Part shown: positions 8,252-16,202 of the stretch, piece after piece | Layout: every line of letters begins with the position of its first letter | How positions within the stretch are numbered: position 1 is the first letter of the stretch | NCBI RefSeq assembly: GCF_003112575.1 | Contig: NZ_BEWC01000001.1 | Location: forward strand, 186,001-250,000 | Length of the DNA stretch: 64,000 nt | Direction of reading: 5' to 3' | Origin: Streptomyces ardesiacus | GTDB taxonomy: Bacteria; Actinomycetota; Actinomycetes; Streptomycetales; Streptomycetaceae | The notes under the pieces: generated by a model | What the model saw: only the letters and a program-made list of their open reading frames with translations | What the model was told of the DNA's origin: nothing | Database searches by the model: none | Program-made: the position numbers and the translations under genes

Positions 8252-8259
8252 CTAGACCT
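8248..8259. promoter_or_regulatory. DasR-like operator (dre) 1
   Basis: AGGTCTAGACCT is a perfect 12-bp palindrome containing GGTCTAGACC, the core of the DasR-responsive element of streptomycetes. DasR is a GntR-family regulator responding to glucosamine phosphates and controlling chitin and aminosugar genes. The site lies about 110 bp upstream of an AA10 LPMO start, which fits that regulon well. Confidence 0.8.
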
Positions 8260-8268
8260 GCATGTCCT

Positions 8269-8280
8269 AGGTCTAGACCT
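8269..8280. promoter_or_regulatory. DasR-like operator (dre) 2
   Basis: A second perfect copy of AGGTCTAGACCT, centred 21 bp (two helical turns) from the first, so two dimers would sit on the same DNA face. It lies between the candidate -10 and the LPMO gene. Two identical copies suggest tight or cooperative repression of the LPMO, and perhaps of the divergent amidase. Confidence 0.8.
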
Positions 8281-8359
8281 GCGGCGCGGTGTTGCCTCAT
8301 CGGCAACGTCGTACATACGCCGGGGCAGGCTGGTTCGACGTGGACCGAAGGGAAATGTC

Positions 8360-9121
8360 ATGCGCATGAAAAGAAGAGTGGCCGCCGCCGTGGGAGCGCT
8401 GGTCGCCCCCGTCGTGGCCCTGAGCCTGCCGGCACCCACGGCGAGCGCCCACGGCTGGGTGGTCTCGCCGGGGAGCCGTCAGGACCAGTGCGCCAACCGC
8501 GTGGTGCAGTGCGGGCAGATCAAGTGGGAACCGGCCAGCGTCGAGGGCCCGAAGGGGCTGCGCAACTGCAGCGGCGGCGACCCGCGGTGGGCCGACCTGG
8601 ACGACGACTCCAAGGGCTGGCGGGTCACGCCGATCGGCACCAGCCACACCTTCACCTGGACCATCGAGGCGCGGCACGCCACGAGCAACTGGCAGTACTT
8701 CATCGGCGACCGGAAGATCGCCCAGTTCGAGGGACGCGGCGCCCTTCCGCCCGCCTCGGTCAGCCACCAGCTGGACTTCAGCGGGTTCTCCGGGCGGCAG
8801 AAGGTGCTCGCGGTGTGGAACATCGCGGACACCGCCAACGCCTTCTACGCCTGCATCGACGTCAACATCGGCGGTGGGGGCGACAACGGTGGAGGCGACA
8901 ACGGCGGAGGTGACAACGGCGGGGGCGACAACGGCGGTGGTGACGGCGGCGAGCAGCCGGGCGACTGCGTCGCCGGGGCCTGGAGCGCCGGGAGCGTCTA
9001 CACCGGAGGTCAGACCGTCTCCCACGCCGGTCACAACTGGCGTGCCAAGTGGTGGGTGACGGGCGAGGAGCCCGGCACCACCGGCGAATGGGGCGTCTGG
9101 GAGGACCTCGGCGCCTGCTGA
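8360..9121 (+). CDS. Secreted AA10 lytic polysaccharide monooxygenase with CBM5/12-type domain
   Basis: A 253-residue protein. The signal peptide ends at ASA, leaving His31 as the mature N-terminus (HGWVVSPGS). His31 and His106 (IEARHATSN) form the copper histidine brace, and Phe162 in NAFYACIDV is the usual axial residue. Residues about 32-170 are the AA10 domain. A glycine linker with four GGGDN-type repeats (about 171-201) leads to a small aromatic-rich chitin-binding module (about 206-253, with HNWRAKWWVTGEEPG). It oxidatively cleaves crystalline chitin, or possibly cellulose, outside the cell. The two DasR-like sites upstream support chitin. Confidence 0.93.
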   Translation: MRMKRRVAAAVGALVAPVVALSLPAPTASAHGWVVSPGSRQDQCANRVVQCGQIKWEPASVEGPKGLRNCSGGDPRWADLDDDSKGWRVTPIGTSHTFTWTIEARHATSNWQYFIGDRKIAQFEGRGALPPASVSHQLDFSGFSGRQKVLAVWNIADTANAFYACIDVNIGGGGDNGGGDNGGGDNGGGDNGGGDGGEQPGDCVAGAWSAGSVYTGGQTVSHAGHNWRAKWWVTGEEPGTTGEWGVWEDLGAC

Positions 9122-9138
9122 ACCGCGGCACCGCCCTT

Positions 9139-9162
9139 CCCGGCCGGCCTTGCAGGGCCGGG
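9139..9162 (+). terminator. Candidate terminator after the LPMO gene
   Basis: CCCGGCC at 9139-9145 and GGCCGGG at 9156-9162 can pair, with further GC pairs inside, about 20 bp after the LPMO stop. There is no clear U-tract, as is common in streptomycetes. The hairpin fits a terminator isolating the LPMO from the ligase gene. Confidence 0.45.
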
Positions 9163-9245
9163 CGAGCACGACCGGCCGGCGTACGCACCGGAAGCTGCGT
9201 GCGCCGGCCCGCGCCGTCGTGGGCCGGTCCGGACCGGCCCGCATC

Positions 9246-9259
9246 TCAGAGCCTTCTGA
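9246..9259. promoter_or_regulatory. Palindromic operator upstream of the ligase, related to 16165-16178
   Basis: TCAGAGCCTTCTGA is an imperfect 14-bp palindrome about 60 bp upstream of the AMP-dependent ligase start. It differs at only two central positions from the perfect palindrome TCAGAGCGCTCTGA between the FAD monooxygenase and the lyase; flanking bases (AT.TCAGAG) agree too. This suggests one regulator acts on both promoters. The regulator is not identified. Confidence 0.6.
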
Positions 9260-9319
9260 TACCGCGCGGTTAGGGTCCGGCCGGTGGTGTGCGGTCGGCC
9301 GGTCTCGTGAAGGAGCGCC

Positions 9320-10774
9320 ATGACGGAGCAGTTCCCCGGTGCAGTTCTCGACCTCCTCGACGCGGCGGGTGACCGCACGGTCTTCGAACAGGACGGCCGG
9401 GAGGTGAGCGGACGGCAACTGCTCGGCATGACCCGGCGGGTGGCGAGCGGCCTGCGACAGCGCGGCCTCGGGCCGGGACATGGCGTCGCCCTGCTGCTCG
9501 GCGTCGGTCCCGAGGCGTTCGCCGCCGTCGTCGCGGCCTACACGGTCGGAGCCCGCGTCGTAGGGGTGCGGCCCGGCATGACGGACCACCAGCGTGCGGC
9601 CCTCCTGCGCGACGCCGAGGTCACGGCCGCGGTCACGGACCGGCCCGGTGCAGCGGATGTCCGGCCGGCGGGCCTCGTCCTTGCGCTCGACGAACTGCTG
9701 GCGGAGCCGGACGACGGTCTGCGGCCCCGCGTCCCGGCCCGCCCGCAGGACGTCGCCCGGCTCATCCACACCAGCGGCAGCACCGGTGTCCCCAAGGCGT
9801 GCGTCCAGACGTACGCGGCGATGACGGCGGCCTGGACGCTGCGGCCCGAGGACTGGCCGCCGGCTGTCCGGGAGCTGGCCGGGCGGCTGGACAGGTTCCT
9901 GGTCTTCGGCACCCTGGCCAGCCAGGTGATGCTCGAGTACGGCCTGCTCGCCCTCGCCGCCGGGGGCGTCCTGGTCTCTGCCGACCCGCCGGATCTGCCC
10001 GGGGCCCTCGTGCGGCACCGGGCGACCGCGAGCGTCGTCACGGTCGGGCGGCTGAACCGGCTCGTGACGGGCCTGCGGGCCGCGCCCGCCGACCTCGGTG
10101 CCCTGCGCGCGCTCATGGTCTCCGGCTCGCCCTTGGAACCGGGCCGGGCAGAGGAGGCCGCCCAGGTGCTCGGCCCGGTGGTCTTCCACGGGTACGGGCA
10201 GACCGAGACCGGCATGATCTCCATGGCCACGCCCGCCGACCCGCCCGGGTCGCTCGGCGTGCCCCCGGTCGACTTGGAGGTCCGGGGTCCGTCCGGCCGC
10301 CCCGTCCCGGCCGGCACCGAGGGGGAGATCTTCGTCCGCACGCCGTCGCAGGGGGCCGGGTACTGGGGCCGACCCGGGCTCAGCAGCGAGGTGTTCGTGG
10401 ACGGCTGGGTCCGCACGCGGGATCTCGGGAGCCTCGACGCCCAGGGCCGGCTGTGGCTCTCGGGACGGACCCGGGACGTGGTCATCGTCGACGCGAACGT
10501 GTACCACACCGGCCCCGTCGAGCGGCTGCTCGCCCGGCACCCGGCGGTGAGCGAGGCGTACGTCGTCGCCGCGCCCGACGACGCCACGGGGGAGACCGTG
10601 CACGCCTTCGTCGTCCCGGCGGCCGGTCGCGTACCCGCCCTCGACGAGCTTCGCGCGCTGGTGACCGCGCGACTGGGTGCGGCCTGCGCGCCGACGCGTC
10701 TCACCCTCGTCGACGAGGTGCCGCTCACCGCGGCCGGGAAGCCGGACAAGCGGCGGCTGACGCGGGGGAGCTGA
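9320..10774 (+). CDS. AMP-dependent acyl/aryl-CoA ligase (ANL superfamily)
   Basis: A 484-residue adenylating enzyme with an AAGGAGCGCC ribosome binding site before ATG 9320. It shows the P-loop HTSGSTGVPK (150-159), the aromatic GYGQTETGM motif near 295, the VRTRDLG aspartate region, and the catalytic lysine in TAAGKPDKR near the C-terminus. Such enzymes activate a carboxylic acid as acyl-AMP and pass it to CoA or a carrier. Given the MIO lyase and shared operator nearby, a (hydroxy)cinnamic acid is a reasonable guess at the substrate, but this is inference. It is convergent with the antiporter gene. Confidence 0.85.
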   Translation: MTEQFPGAVLDLLDAAGDRTVFEQDGREVSGRQLLGMTRRVASGLRQRGLGPGHGVALLLGVGPEAFAAVVAAYTVGARVVGVRPGMTDHQRAALLRDAEVTAAVTDRPGAADVRPAGLVLALDELLAEPDDGLRPRVPARPQDVARLIHTSGSTGVPKACVQTYAAMTAAWTLRPEDWPPAVRELAGRLDRFLVFGTLASQVMLEYGLLALAAGGVLVSADPPDLPGALVRHRATASVVTVGRLNRLVTGLRAAPADLGALRALMVSGSPLEPGRAEEAAQVLGPVVFHGYGQTETGMISMATPADPPGSLGVPPVDLEVRGPSGRPVPAGTEGEIFVRTPSQGAGYWGRPGLSSEVFVDGWVRTRDLGSLDAQGRLWLSGRTRDVVIVDANVYHTGPVERLLARHPAVSEAYVVAAPDDATGETVHAFVVPAAGRVPALDELRALVTARLGAACAPTRLTLVDEVPLTAAGKPDKRRLTRGS

Positions 10775-10781
10775 GCCGGCC

Positions 10782-10813
10782 GGGCCGGCCCACGCCGCAA
10801 GCGGGGCCGGCCC
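10782..10813. terminator. Bidirectional terminator between convergent genes
   Basis: Two copies of GGGCCGGCCC (10782-10791 and 10804-10813) separated by 12 bp form a 10-bp GC stem in either strand. They lie in the 83-bp gap between the tail ends of the ligase and the antiporter genes. Just beyond are three imperfect CGTTCxCCGGC repeats. Confidence 0.6.
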
Positions 10814-10857
10814 TCGTTCGCCGGCCGTCGTTCACCGGCCGTCGTTCACGGGCCCCT

Positions 10858-12120
10858 TCACCGGTCGCCCGCCGCGACGGCCTCCCGCGGACGACCGGCG
10901 CGCACCCGGTCGCGCCGGTCCAGCAGGGCGAGCAGCGGTGTCGCCATGACGGTCGTCGTGATGGCGACGACCACCAGGGCGCTGAACATCGCCTGCGTCA
11001 CGATGCCCGCCGCCAGACCCAGGTTGAGGGCGACGAGCTGCATCAGTCCGCGCGCGTTCATCAGCGCCCCCACCCGAAGGGCGACCGGACCGGGCTCGCC
11101 CGCCACCCGTGCCGCCAGCCAGCAGGCGCCGAACTTGCCGACGACCGCGACCACCACGCACCCCCCGGTGAAGAGCAGGACCGGACCCGAGCCCAGCAGG
11201 GCGAAGTCGGTGTTCAGCCCCGAGTAGGTGAAGAACAGCGGCACGAAGACGGCTCCCACCGGCTGCAGTGTCCGGACCGTGTCGTCGAGCCGGGACGAGC
11301 GGGGGAAGACGACGCCGAGACTGAACGCGCCGAACACCGCGTACAGCCCGATCACGTCGGTGTACCAGGCGATCAGGAAGAGCACGGCGACCAGGGCGAG
11401 CAGGAGCTGGTCGGCGCCCGTGCGCTCGGCGAGCACCGCCGTACGGTCGCGCAGCCGCACGCCCACGGCCAGCACCGCGATCAGGCCGAGGCCACCGGCG
11501 ACGGCCACGGAGACCTTTCCGGCGCTGCCGCCCGCGATGCCGAAGACCCCGGCGAGCAGGACCCAGGCGGCGGCGTCGTCGACCGCTCCGGCACCGAGGG
11601 CCAGGGCCCCGAACCGGGTCCCGGCCAGGTTCCGTTCGTTGATGATCCTGGCCAGCATGGGGAACGCCGTCACCGCCAGTGCGACGCCGACGAACAGGCC
11701 GGAGACCGTCAGCGACACATCCGGGGCGAGCGCGCCGGTGCGTTCGCCGACGACGGCGATGAGCGCCACCCCGAGCACCATCGGCACCACCAGCCCGGCC
11801 GCCGACACCAGCCCGGCCGACCGGGCGACCCCCCGGAGCCGGTCCACGCGGAAGTCCCAGCCGACGTGGAACATGAACGCGACGAGCCCGATCTGCCCCA
11901 CCACGTAGAGCACCGGTCGCAGTTCGGTGGGGAAGAGCGCGGACTCGACGCCGGGCAGCAGGGCGCCCAGGACCGACGGGCCCAGCACCACGCCGGCGAG
12001 CATCTCGCCGACGACGGGGGGCTGCCCGATCGTCTGCAGCAGCCGGCTGACGATCCGGCAGACGGCGAGGATCACGACGACCGCGAGGAAGAAGGCGGGG
12101 CCCAGTTCCGTGGTGCTCAT
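10858..12120 (-). CDS. Cation:proton antiporter (CPA2/KefB-like)
   Basis: A 420-residue integral membrane protein with about twelve hydrophobic segments and the Na+/H+ exchanger layout. It has a GEMLAGVVLGPS motif near the N-terminus and an AVDDAAAWVLL segment carrying the conserved acidic pair of the ion-binding site. No TrkA/RCK regulatory domain follows. The ATG at 12120 overlaps the P450 stop (ATGA), so it is the last gene of the coupled operon 16140-10858. It may provide resistance, export or ion balance linked to the operon's product. Its actual ion is unknown. Confidence 0.85.
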   Translation of the reverse strand: MSTTELGPAFFLAVVVILAVCRIVSRLLQTIGQPPVVGEMLAGVVLGPSVLGALLPGVESALFPTELRPVLYVVGQIGLVAFMFHVGWDFRVDRLRGVARSAGLVSAAGLVVPMVLGVALIAVVGERTGALAPDVSLTVSGLFVGVALAVTAFPMLARIINERNLAGTRFGALALGAGAVDDAAAWVLLAGVFGIAGGSAGKVSVAVAGGLGLIAVLAVGVRLRDRTAVLAERTGADQLLLALVAVLFLIAWYTDVIGLYAVFGAFSLGVVFPRSSRLDDTVRTLQPVGAVFVPLFFTYSGLNTDFALLGSGPVLLFTGGCVVVAVVGKFGACWLAARVAGEPGPVALRVGALMNARGLMQLVALNLGLAAGIVTQAMFSALVVVAITTTVMATPLLALLDRRDRVRAGRPREAVAAGDR

Positions 12121-13493
12121 CCGTTGCTCTCCCTGCTCTCCTTGTGGTGGGCGACCGGACAGCGTCCGGAGCGCTGTTCGTCGAAGTACCGGCCCGCCAG
12201 GCGCAGCCGCCGGGCGTGCAGCACCATGGCCGTGCCGAGCACGAGCTGCCGCACGCCCCGGGTGACGTCCTCGACGCCGTCGCGCAGCCGGACGAACCGG
12301 CGCACGGCCTCCAGCCGGCGCCGGCCGGGGGTCAGCCCGAGGGGGATCAGCAGACAGGGGGCGCGGTGCGGGTTGGAGCGGGTGTGCGAGGCCGTCGAGT
12401 CGAGCCGGAAGCGGTGCAGCACCTCGCGCACCGCGACGCGCAGGACGATCGGGGACACGCGCCACGCGGGGCAGGGACGGTTCGCCGCCACCCCGAACGG
12501 GATGTACCGGGCCTTCCTGACCGCGGGGTCCGACCACCGGTCCGGATCGAACTCCTCCGGCCGCTCGTGGCCCGTGGCCTGGTAGTCGGGGTAGCTGAAG
12601 CACACCACGGACCCGGCCGGCAGCACCGTCGTGTCGTCGAGCGGCACCTCGTCGGTCGTGATGCGGTGGGCGATCCCGAACAGCGGGTACAGGCGCAGCG
12701 TCTCGTCGATCACCCGCGCCAGGTACTGGTCGTCGTCGGGGTGTTCCGACAGGCGGCGCTGCACGCCCGGGTGGCGGGCCAGGGCGAGCAGGACGTGCGC
12801 GGTCGCCTCGGAGAGCTGGACGACCGCCGTGTTGAAGAACGTCCCCTGCAGATACAGCGCCTGCTCGACGGGCGTCAGGGAGGCCGGCAGCCGGTGCGGC
12901 ACCTCTCCGGCGGCGATGCGCTCACGGAGGTACGCCGTCAGCCGTGCCCTTCGCCGCGGATGGCGCAGCCCGGTGCACTTCAGGGCACTGATCACGTCGT
13001 CGGCGTGCGCGGTGATCAGATCCCGGGCGTGCGGCGGGCACGGCCGGCGGAAGACCAGTTCGTAGGCGAAGGCGGCCCACGCGGGCATCAGCAGGTCGCG
13101 CAGCCGCACCAGGCTGACGCGGGTGCCGGGCAGGGTGGCCAGGACGTCCGCGACGGCCCGCCCGGCCGCCTCGGCGAGTCCGGCGGAGGAGCCGGCGAGG
13201 ATACGGCGCGTCGTCGCGGCGACCTCGTCGTAGCGTTCACCGGGCTCCAGGTGCTCCTGGTGCACCTCGGGACCCGGCGCGAGCCAGTACCAGAACAGGT
13301 CGGACAGGCCCGCGCCCGCGCTCCGGCCGTTCGCGGCGGGATGGGCGTACACCCGCTCGAACACCTCGGGGCCGTGCGTGGAGTTGGGGAGGGTCACCAC
13401 CCGGTCGCCGTTGACCTTCTCGAAGACGCGTACGCGCAACGCCACCACCGCGCGCGGCAGCCACCACGAGGCGGGCCGCCGCGTGCCGCTCAC
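12117..13493 (-). CDS. Cytochrome P450 with non-canonical I-helix
   Basis: A 458-residue protein; the GTG start at 13493 overlaps the FMN oxidase stop (GTGA). The heme loop FGVAANRPCPAW has the conserved Cys, and the K-helix ExxR is DETLRLYP. The I-helix, where monooxygenases carry the A/G-G-x-D/E-T-T acid-alcohol pair, reads GTFFNTAVVQLSEATA and lacks both. The N-terminal quarter (VNGDRVVTLPNSTHG onward) is unlike common bacterial CYPs, and a C-terminal extension continues about 60 residues after the heme domain. It may act on the lyase/ligase product, or be a peroxygenase or rearrangement-type P450. Confidence 0.85.
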   Translation of the reverse strand: MSGTRRPASWWLPRAVVALRVRVFEKVNGDRVVTLPNSTHGPEVFERVYAHPAANGRSAGAGLSDLFWYWLAPGPEVHQEHLEPGERYDEVAATTRRILAGSSAGLAEAAGRAVADVLATLPGTRVSLVRLRDLLMPAWAAFAYELVFRRPCPPHARDLITAHADDVISALKCTGLRHPRRRARLTAYLRERIAAGEVPHRLPASLTPVEQALYLQGTFFNTAVVQLSEATAHVLLALARHPGVQRRLSEHPDDDQYLARVIDETLRLYPLFGIAHRITTDEVPLDDTTVLPAGSVVCFSYPDYQATGHERPEEFDPDRWSDPAVRKARYIPFGVAANRPCPAWRVSPIVLRVAVREVLHRFRLDSTASHTRSNPHRAPCLLIPLGLTPGRRRLEAVRRFVRLRDGVEDVTRGVRQLVLGTAMVLHARRLRLAGRYFDEQRSGRCPVAHHKESRESNG

Positions 13494-14560
13494 CACGTCG
13501 GGTCCCGGCGGACGACCATGTCGGCGCTCAGGTCGGCGTTGCGGCGCCCGCCGCACAGGGCGAGCGTGTGGTCGTACTCCGCGAGCAGCGTCCGCAGCAC
13601 CTCGCGGACGCCCGCCTCGCCCTCGGCCGCCAGCCCCCACAGCACGGGGCGTCCCACGCCGACGGCCGCCGCGCCCAGCGCGAGGGCGACGGCCACGTCA
13701 CCGCCCCGGCGTATCCCGCCGTCCAGGAGGACCGGCACCGCGCCGGCGACCGCGTCGACGACCGCCGGCAGGCAGTCGAGGGACGCCGCGGCGGTGTCGC
13801 ACTGGCGGCCCCCGTGGTTGGAGACGATCACGCCCGCCGCGCCGTGCTCCACGGCCAGCCGGGCGTCCGCGGGATGGAGCACCCCCTTGATCCAGACGGG
13901 GAGCGGGGTCATGTCCACCGTCTCGGCGAAGTCCCGCCAGGACGCCGCCGGATGCAGGGGGATGTCGGTCAGCGCGCCCGGCGCGGCCCCCGGCAGGTCG
14001 CGCATGTTCTCCGCGGCGTATCCGGGCGGCAGGTCGTCGAACCCGTTGCGCACGTCCCGGGTGCGCCGGCCGAGGAGCGGCGAGTCGGCGGTGACGACCA
14101 GGGCCGAACACCCCGCCTCCTCGGCCCGCCGCACCAGCGCCCCGGTGACCTCGCGGCGCGGGTGCGGGTAGAGCAGGAACCACACCGCCGGGTCCGGGGC
14201 CGCCTCGCGGGCCGCCGCGACGACGGCCGGCACCGCCGTCGTCGCGGCGACGCCCGTCACCAGGACGGCGCCCTCGGCCGCGGCGGCCCGGGCCGTGGCC
14301 CGCTCCCCGTCCGGGTGCAGCAGCCGGTGGAACGCGGTCGGCGCGACCAGCACCGGCGCCGTTCGCCGGGCGCCCGGCAGGTCCACGGCGGTGTCCCGGC
14401 GCGCGGCGCCGCGCAGCACGCGGGGCAGGAGCGCGTACCGGTCGAACGCCCGGCCGTTGGCGGCCAGCGCGCGCTCCTCGCCCGCGCCGCCCGCCACGTA
14501 GTCGTAGTGGACGGGGTCGAGCGCCGCGCGCGCCGCGTCGTGCAGGTCGCCGAGGGTCAC
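13490..14560 (-). CDS. FMN-dependent alpha-hydroxy acid dehydrogenase/oxidase
   Basis: A 356-residue TIM-barrel flavoenzyme of the glycolate oxidase / lactate oxidase / mandelate dehydrogenase family. Visible family residues are YDYVAGGAGEE near the N-terminus, the WIKGV lysine, SNHGGRQCD with the catalytic His, and LLDGGIRRGGD for phosphate binding. It oxidises a 2-hydroxy acid to a 2-oxo acid. The GTG start at 14560 overlaps the stop of the FAD monooxygenase (GTGA), and its own stop overlaps the P450 start. In this locus a hydroxyphenyl-lactate or mandelate type substrate is possible but unproven. Confidence 0.85.
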   Translation of the reverse strand: MTLGDLHDAARAALDPVHYDYVAGGAGEERALAANGRAFDRYALLPRVLRGAARRDTAVDLPGARRTAPVLVAPTAFHRLLHPDGERATARAAAAEGAVLVTGVAATTAVPAVVAAAREAAPDPAVWFLLYPHPRREVTGALVRRAEEAGCSALVVTADSPLLGRRTRDVRNGFDDLPPGYAAENMRDLPGAAPGALTDIPLHPAASWRDFAETVDMTPLPVWIKGVLHPADARLAVEHGAAGVIVSNHGGRQCDTAAASLDCLPAVVDAVAGAVPVLLDGGIRRGGDVAVALALGAAAVGVGRPVLWGLAAEGEAGVREVLRTLLAEYDHTLALCGGRRNADLSADMVVRRDPTW

Positions 14561-16140
14561 GGCGCCACCGGGGCCACCGCGTCGCGTCGGGCGGCGAGGA
14601 ACGCCCGCAGCGGGGCGCGGTGGTACTCCTCGCTGTCCCACTCGTTCTCCAGGTTCGACGCGAGGTGGTGCTCGGCGACGAACGCGCCCTGCCGGTACCA
14701 GCGCACGACCGGGTGCAGATAGCGGCCGTCGAGGCCGGAGACGTCGTACTGGGACCCGCGGCCCGCGGTCACGTCGAAGGGGTCGACGAGGTCGTGGTCC
14801 TTGCCGTACTCCAGGGTGACCACGGCGTGCGCCTCGACGTCCCCGAAGTCCCCGGCGGCGACGGCGTCCGGCACGTGGGCGACGGGGACCTCCTCGGCGT
14901 AGCGCATGGTGCCGTCCGGGGCGAGCGTCAGCAGGTCGCCGAGGACGGCGAACTGCTGCCACAGGGCCGAGGACCGGTTGACCCGGCCGATCACGGCGTC
15001 CACGGCCCGCTCCGTGGTCTCCCCCAACTCCGTCGCGGGCCACGGCTCGTGGTGGTGGCGCTGCCGCAGCCCCCGGTACAGGGCCCGCACCATGTAGCGG
15101 AAGCCGTGGATGAAGCCGGTCGTGGCCTTCCGGAAGTCCCGGCCCTGCATCAGCGTCCCGGCGAAGTACAGGCCGGGCACGTTGACCGACTCGCTCAGGG
15201 GGGTCAGCTCCGGGAAGCGGCCGTCGACCATCAGGTCCGGCGTGCAGGTCTCGTCGAAGAGCGAGACGTCGCAGCGGAACCCGGTCGCCACGATGACCCG
15301 GTCGTAGCGCAGGTCCTTGACCACGTCCTCGTTGCGCTCGAAGGCGAACTGGACCCGGTAGCCGTCCGCGTCCCGCCGGATGTCCAGCACCCGGCCGTCC
15401 AGGAGGGCGTTCTGGGACTTGAGCTGGTAGCTGTCCAGGAAGTTGTTGTAGACCGCCCGCAGGTGCCCCACGTAGTGCGTCCGCCAGGCCATGCGCAGCG
15501 AACCCGAGCCGGCCACGTGGATGACCGCCGCGTTCTCCATCAGGTTCTCGGCGGTCTCGAACGCCGAGTTGCCCCGCCCGATGATCAGCACCCGCTGGTC
15601 CGTGTAGGCCGCCGGGTCGGTGTCGATGGTGTCGTAGCGCTCGGCCAGTTCGACGCCCGGGACCGACGGCAGGTTCGGCACGGGCATGCCGGTGGCGACC
15701 ACCAGGCGCCTCGCCCGCCACCGGGTCCCGTCCTGGTCGGTGACGGTGAATCCCTCGGCGTCGCGGGTGACGTGCCGGACCGCGGTGTCGTAGCGCACCC
15801 GCACCCCGGTCCGGTCGGCGAAGTCCGCCAGGTAGCGCACCAGGTCGTCGGCGGGCGGGAAGTAGCGGGGACTGTAGCGGGTGAACAGCAGCTCCGGGTC
15901 GTCGCTCAGCAGGGAGTTCCAGTCCATCCGCAGTCGCAGCTCCGGGTCGTCGTACCCGGTGTGCACCTTGTTGTTCGAGATCAGGTAGCGGTGCCGGGGG
16001 AAGCGCGTGAAGAACGCGCCCGGAACGCTGCCGCGCTCCAGGACGACGTAGTCCGCGCCGTCCCGCTCCAGGAAGGAGGCGAGTTGCAGGCCGGCGGGGC
16101 CCGCTCCGATGATGAGGTAGTCATGGCAGTCATGGCTCAT
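14557..16140 (-). CDS. FAD-dependent NAD(P)-binding monooxygenase (FOXRED2/FMO-like)
   Basis: A flavoprotein of 527 residues from ATG 16140. The FAD-binding GxGxxG is LIIGAGPAGLQLASF at the N-terminus, and a second Rossmann motif, VLIIGRGNSAFETAENL, lies mid-protein for NAD(P)H. ATGF (VIVATGFRCDVS) is the usual later FAD contact. The overall layout resembles flavin monooxygenases and the FOXRED2 group, which hydroxylate nitrogen or carbon atoms. It is the first gene of a leftward operon joined by four-base overlaps to the FMN oxidase, P450 and antiporter. I prefer ATG 16140 over a start six codons upstream that would lie nearer the operator. Confidence 0.85.
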   Translation of the reverse strand: MSHDCHDYLIIGAGPAGLQLASFLERDGADYVVLERGSVPGAFFTRFPRHRYLISNNKVHTGYDDPELRLRMDWNSLLSDDPELLFTRYSPRYFPPADDLVRYLADFADRTGVRVRYDTAVRHVTRDAEGFTVTDQDGTRWRARRLVVATGMPVPNLPSVPGVELAERYDTIDTDPAAYTDQRVLIIGRGNSAFETAENLMENAAVIHVAGSGSLRMAWRTHYVGHLRAVYNNFLDSYQLKSQNALLDGRVLDIRRDADGYRVQFAFERNEDVVKDLRYDRVIVATGFRCDVSLFDETCTPDLMVDGRFPELTPLSESVNVPGLYFAGTLMQGRDFRKATTGFIHGFRYMVRALYRGLRQRHHHEPWPATELGETTERAVDAVIGRVNRSSALWQQFAVLGDLLTLAPDGTMRYAEEVPVAHVPDAVAAGDFGDVEAHAVVTLEYGKDHDLVDPFDVTAGRGSQYDVSGLDGRYLHPVVRWYRQGAFVAEHHLASNLENEWDSEEYHRAPLRAFLAARRDAVAPVAP

Positions 16141-16164
16141 GCCACGGAAGGTAGCCACGGGATT

Positions 16165-16178
16165 TCAGAGCGCTCTGA
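16165..16178. promoter_or_regulatory. Perfect palindromic operator in the divergent promoter
   Basis: TCAGAGCGCTCTGA is a perfect 14-bp palindrome centred in the 62-bp gap between the FAD monooxygenase (leftward) and the lyase (rightward). One bound dimer could control both. A near copy stands before the ligase gene at 9246-9259. Confidence 0.7.
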
Positions 16179-16202
16179 GATCCGCGGCCTACGTTCCCCG
16201 GT

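Noticed and set aside
8871..8955. Short regular repeats in the LPMO gene, considered as a CRISPR or minisatellite
   Set aside because: They are in frame, 15 bp long and encode the GGGDN linker between the AA10 and chitin-binding domains. There are no spacers.
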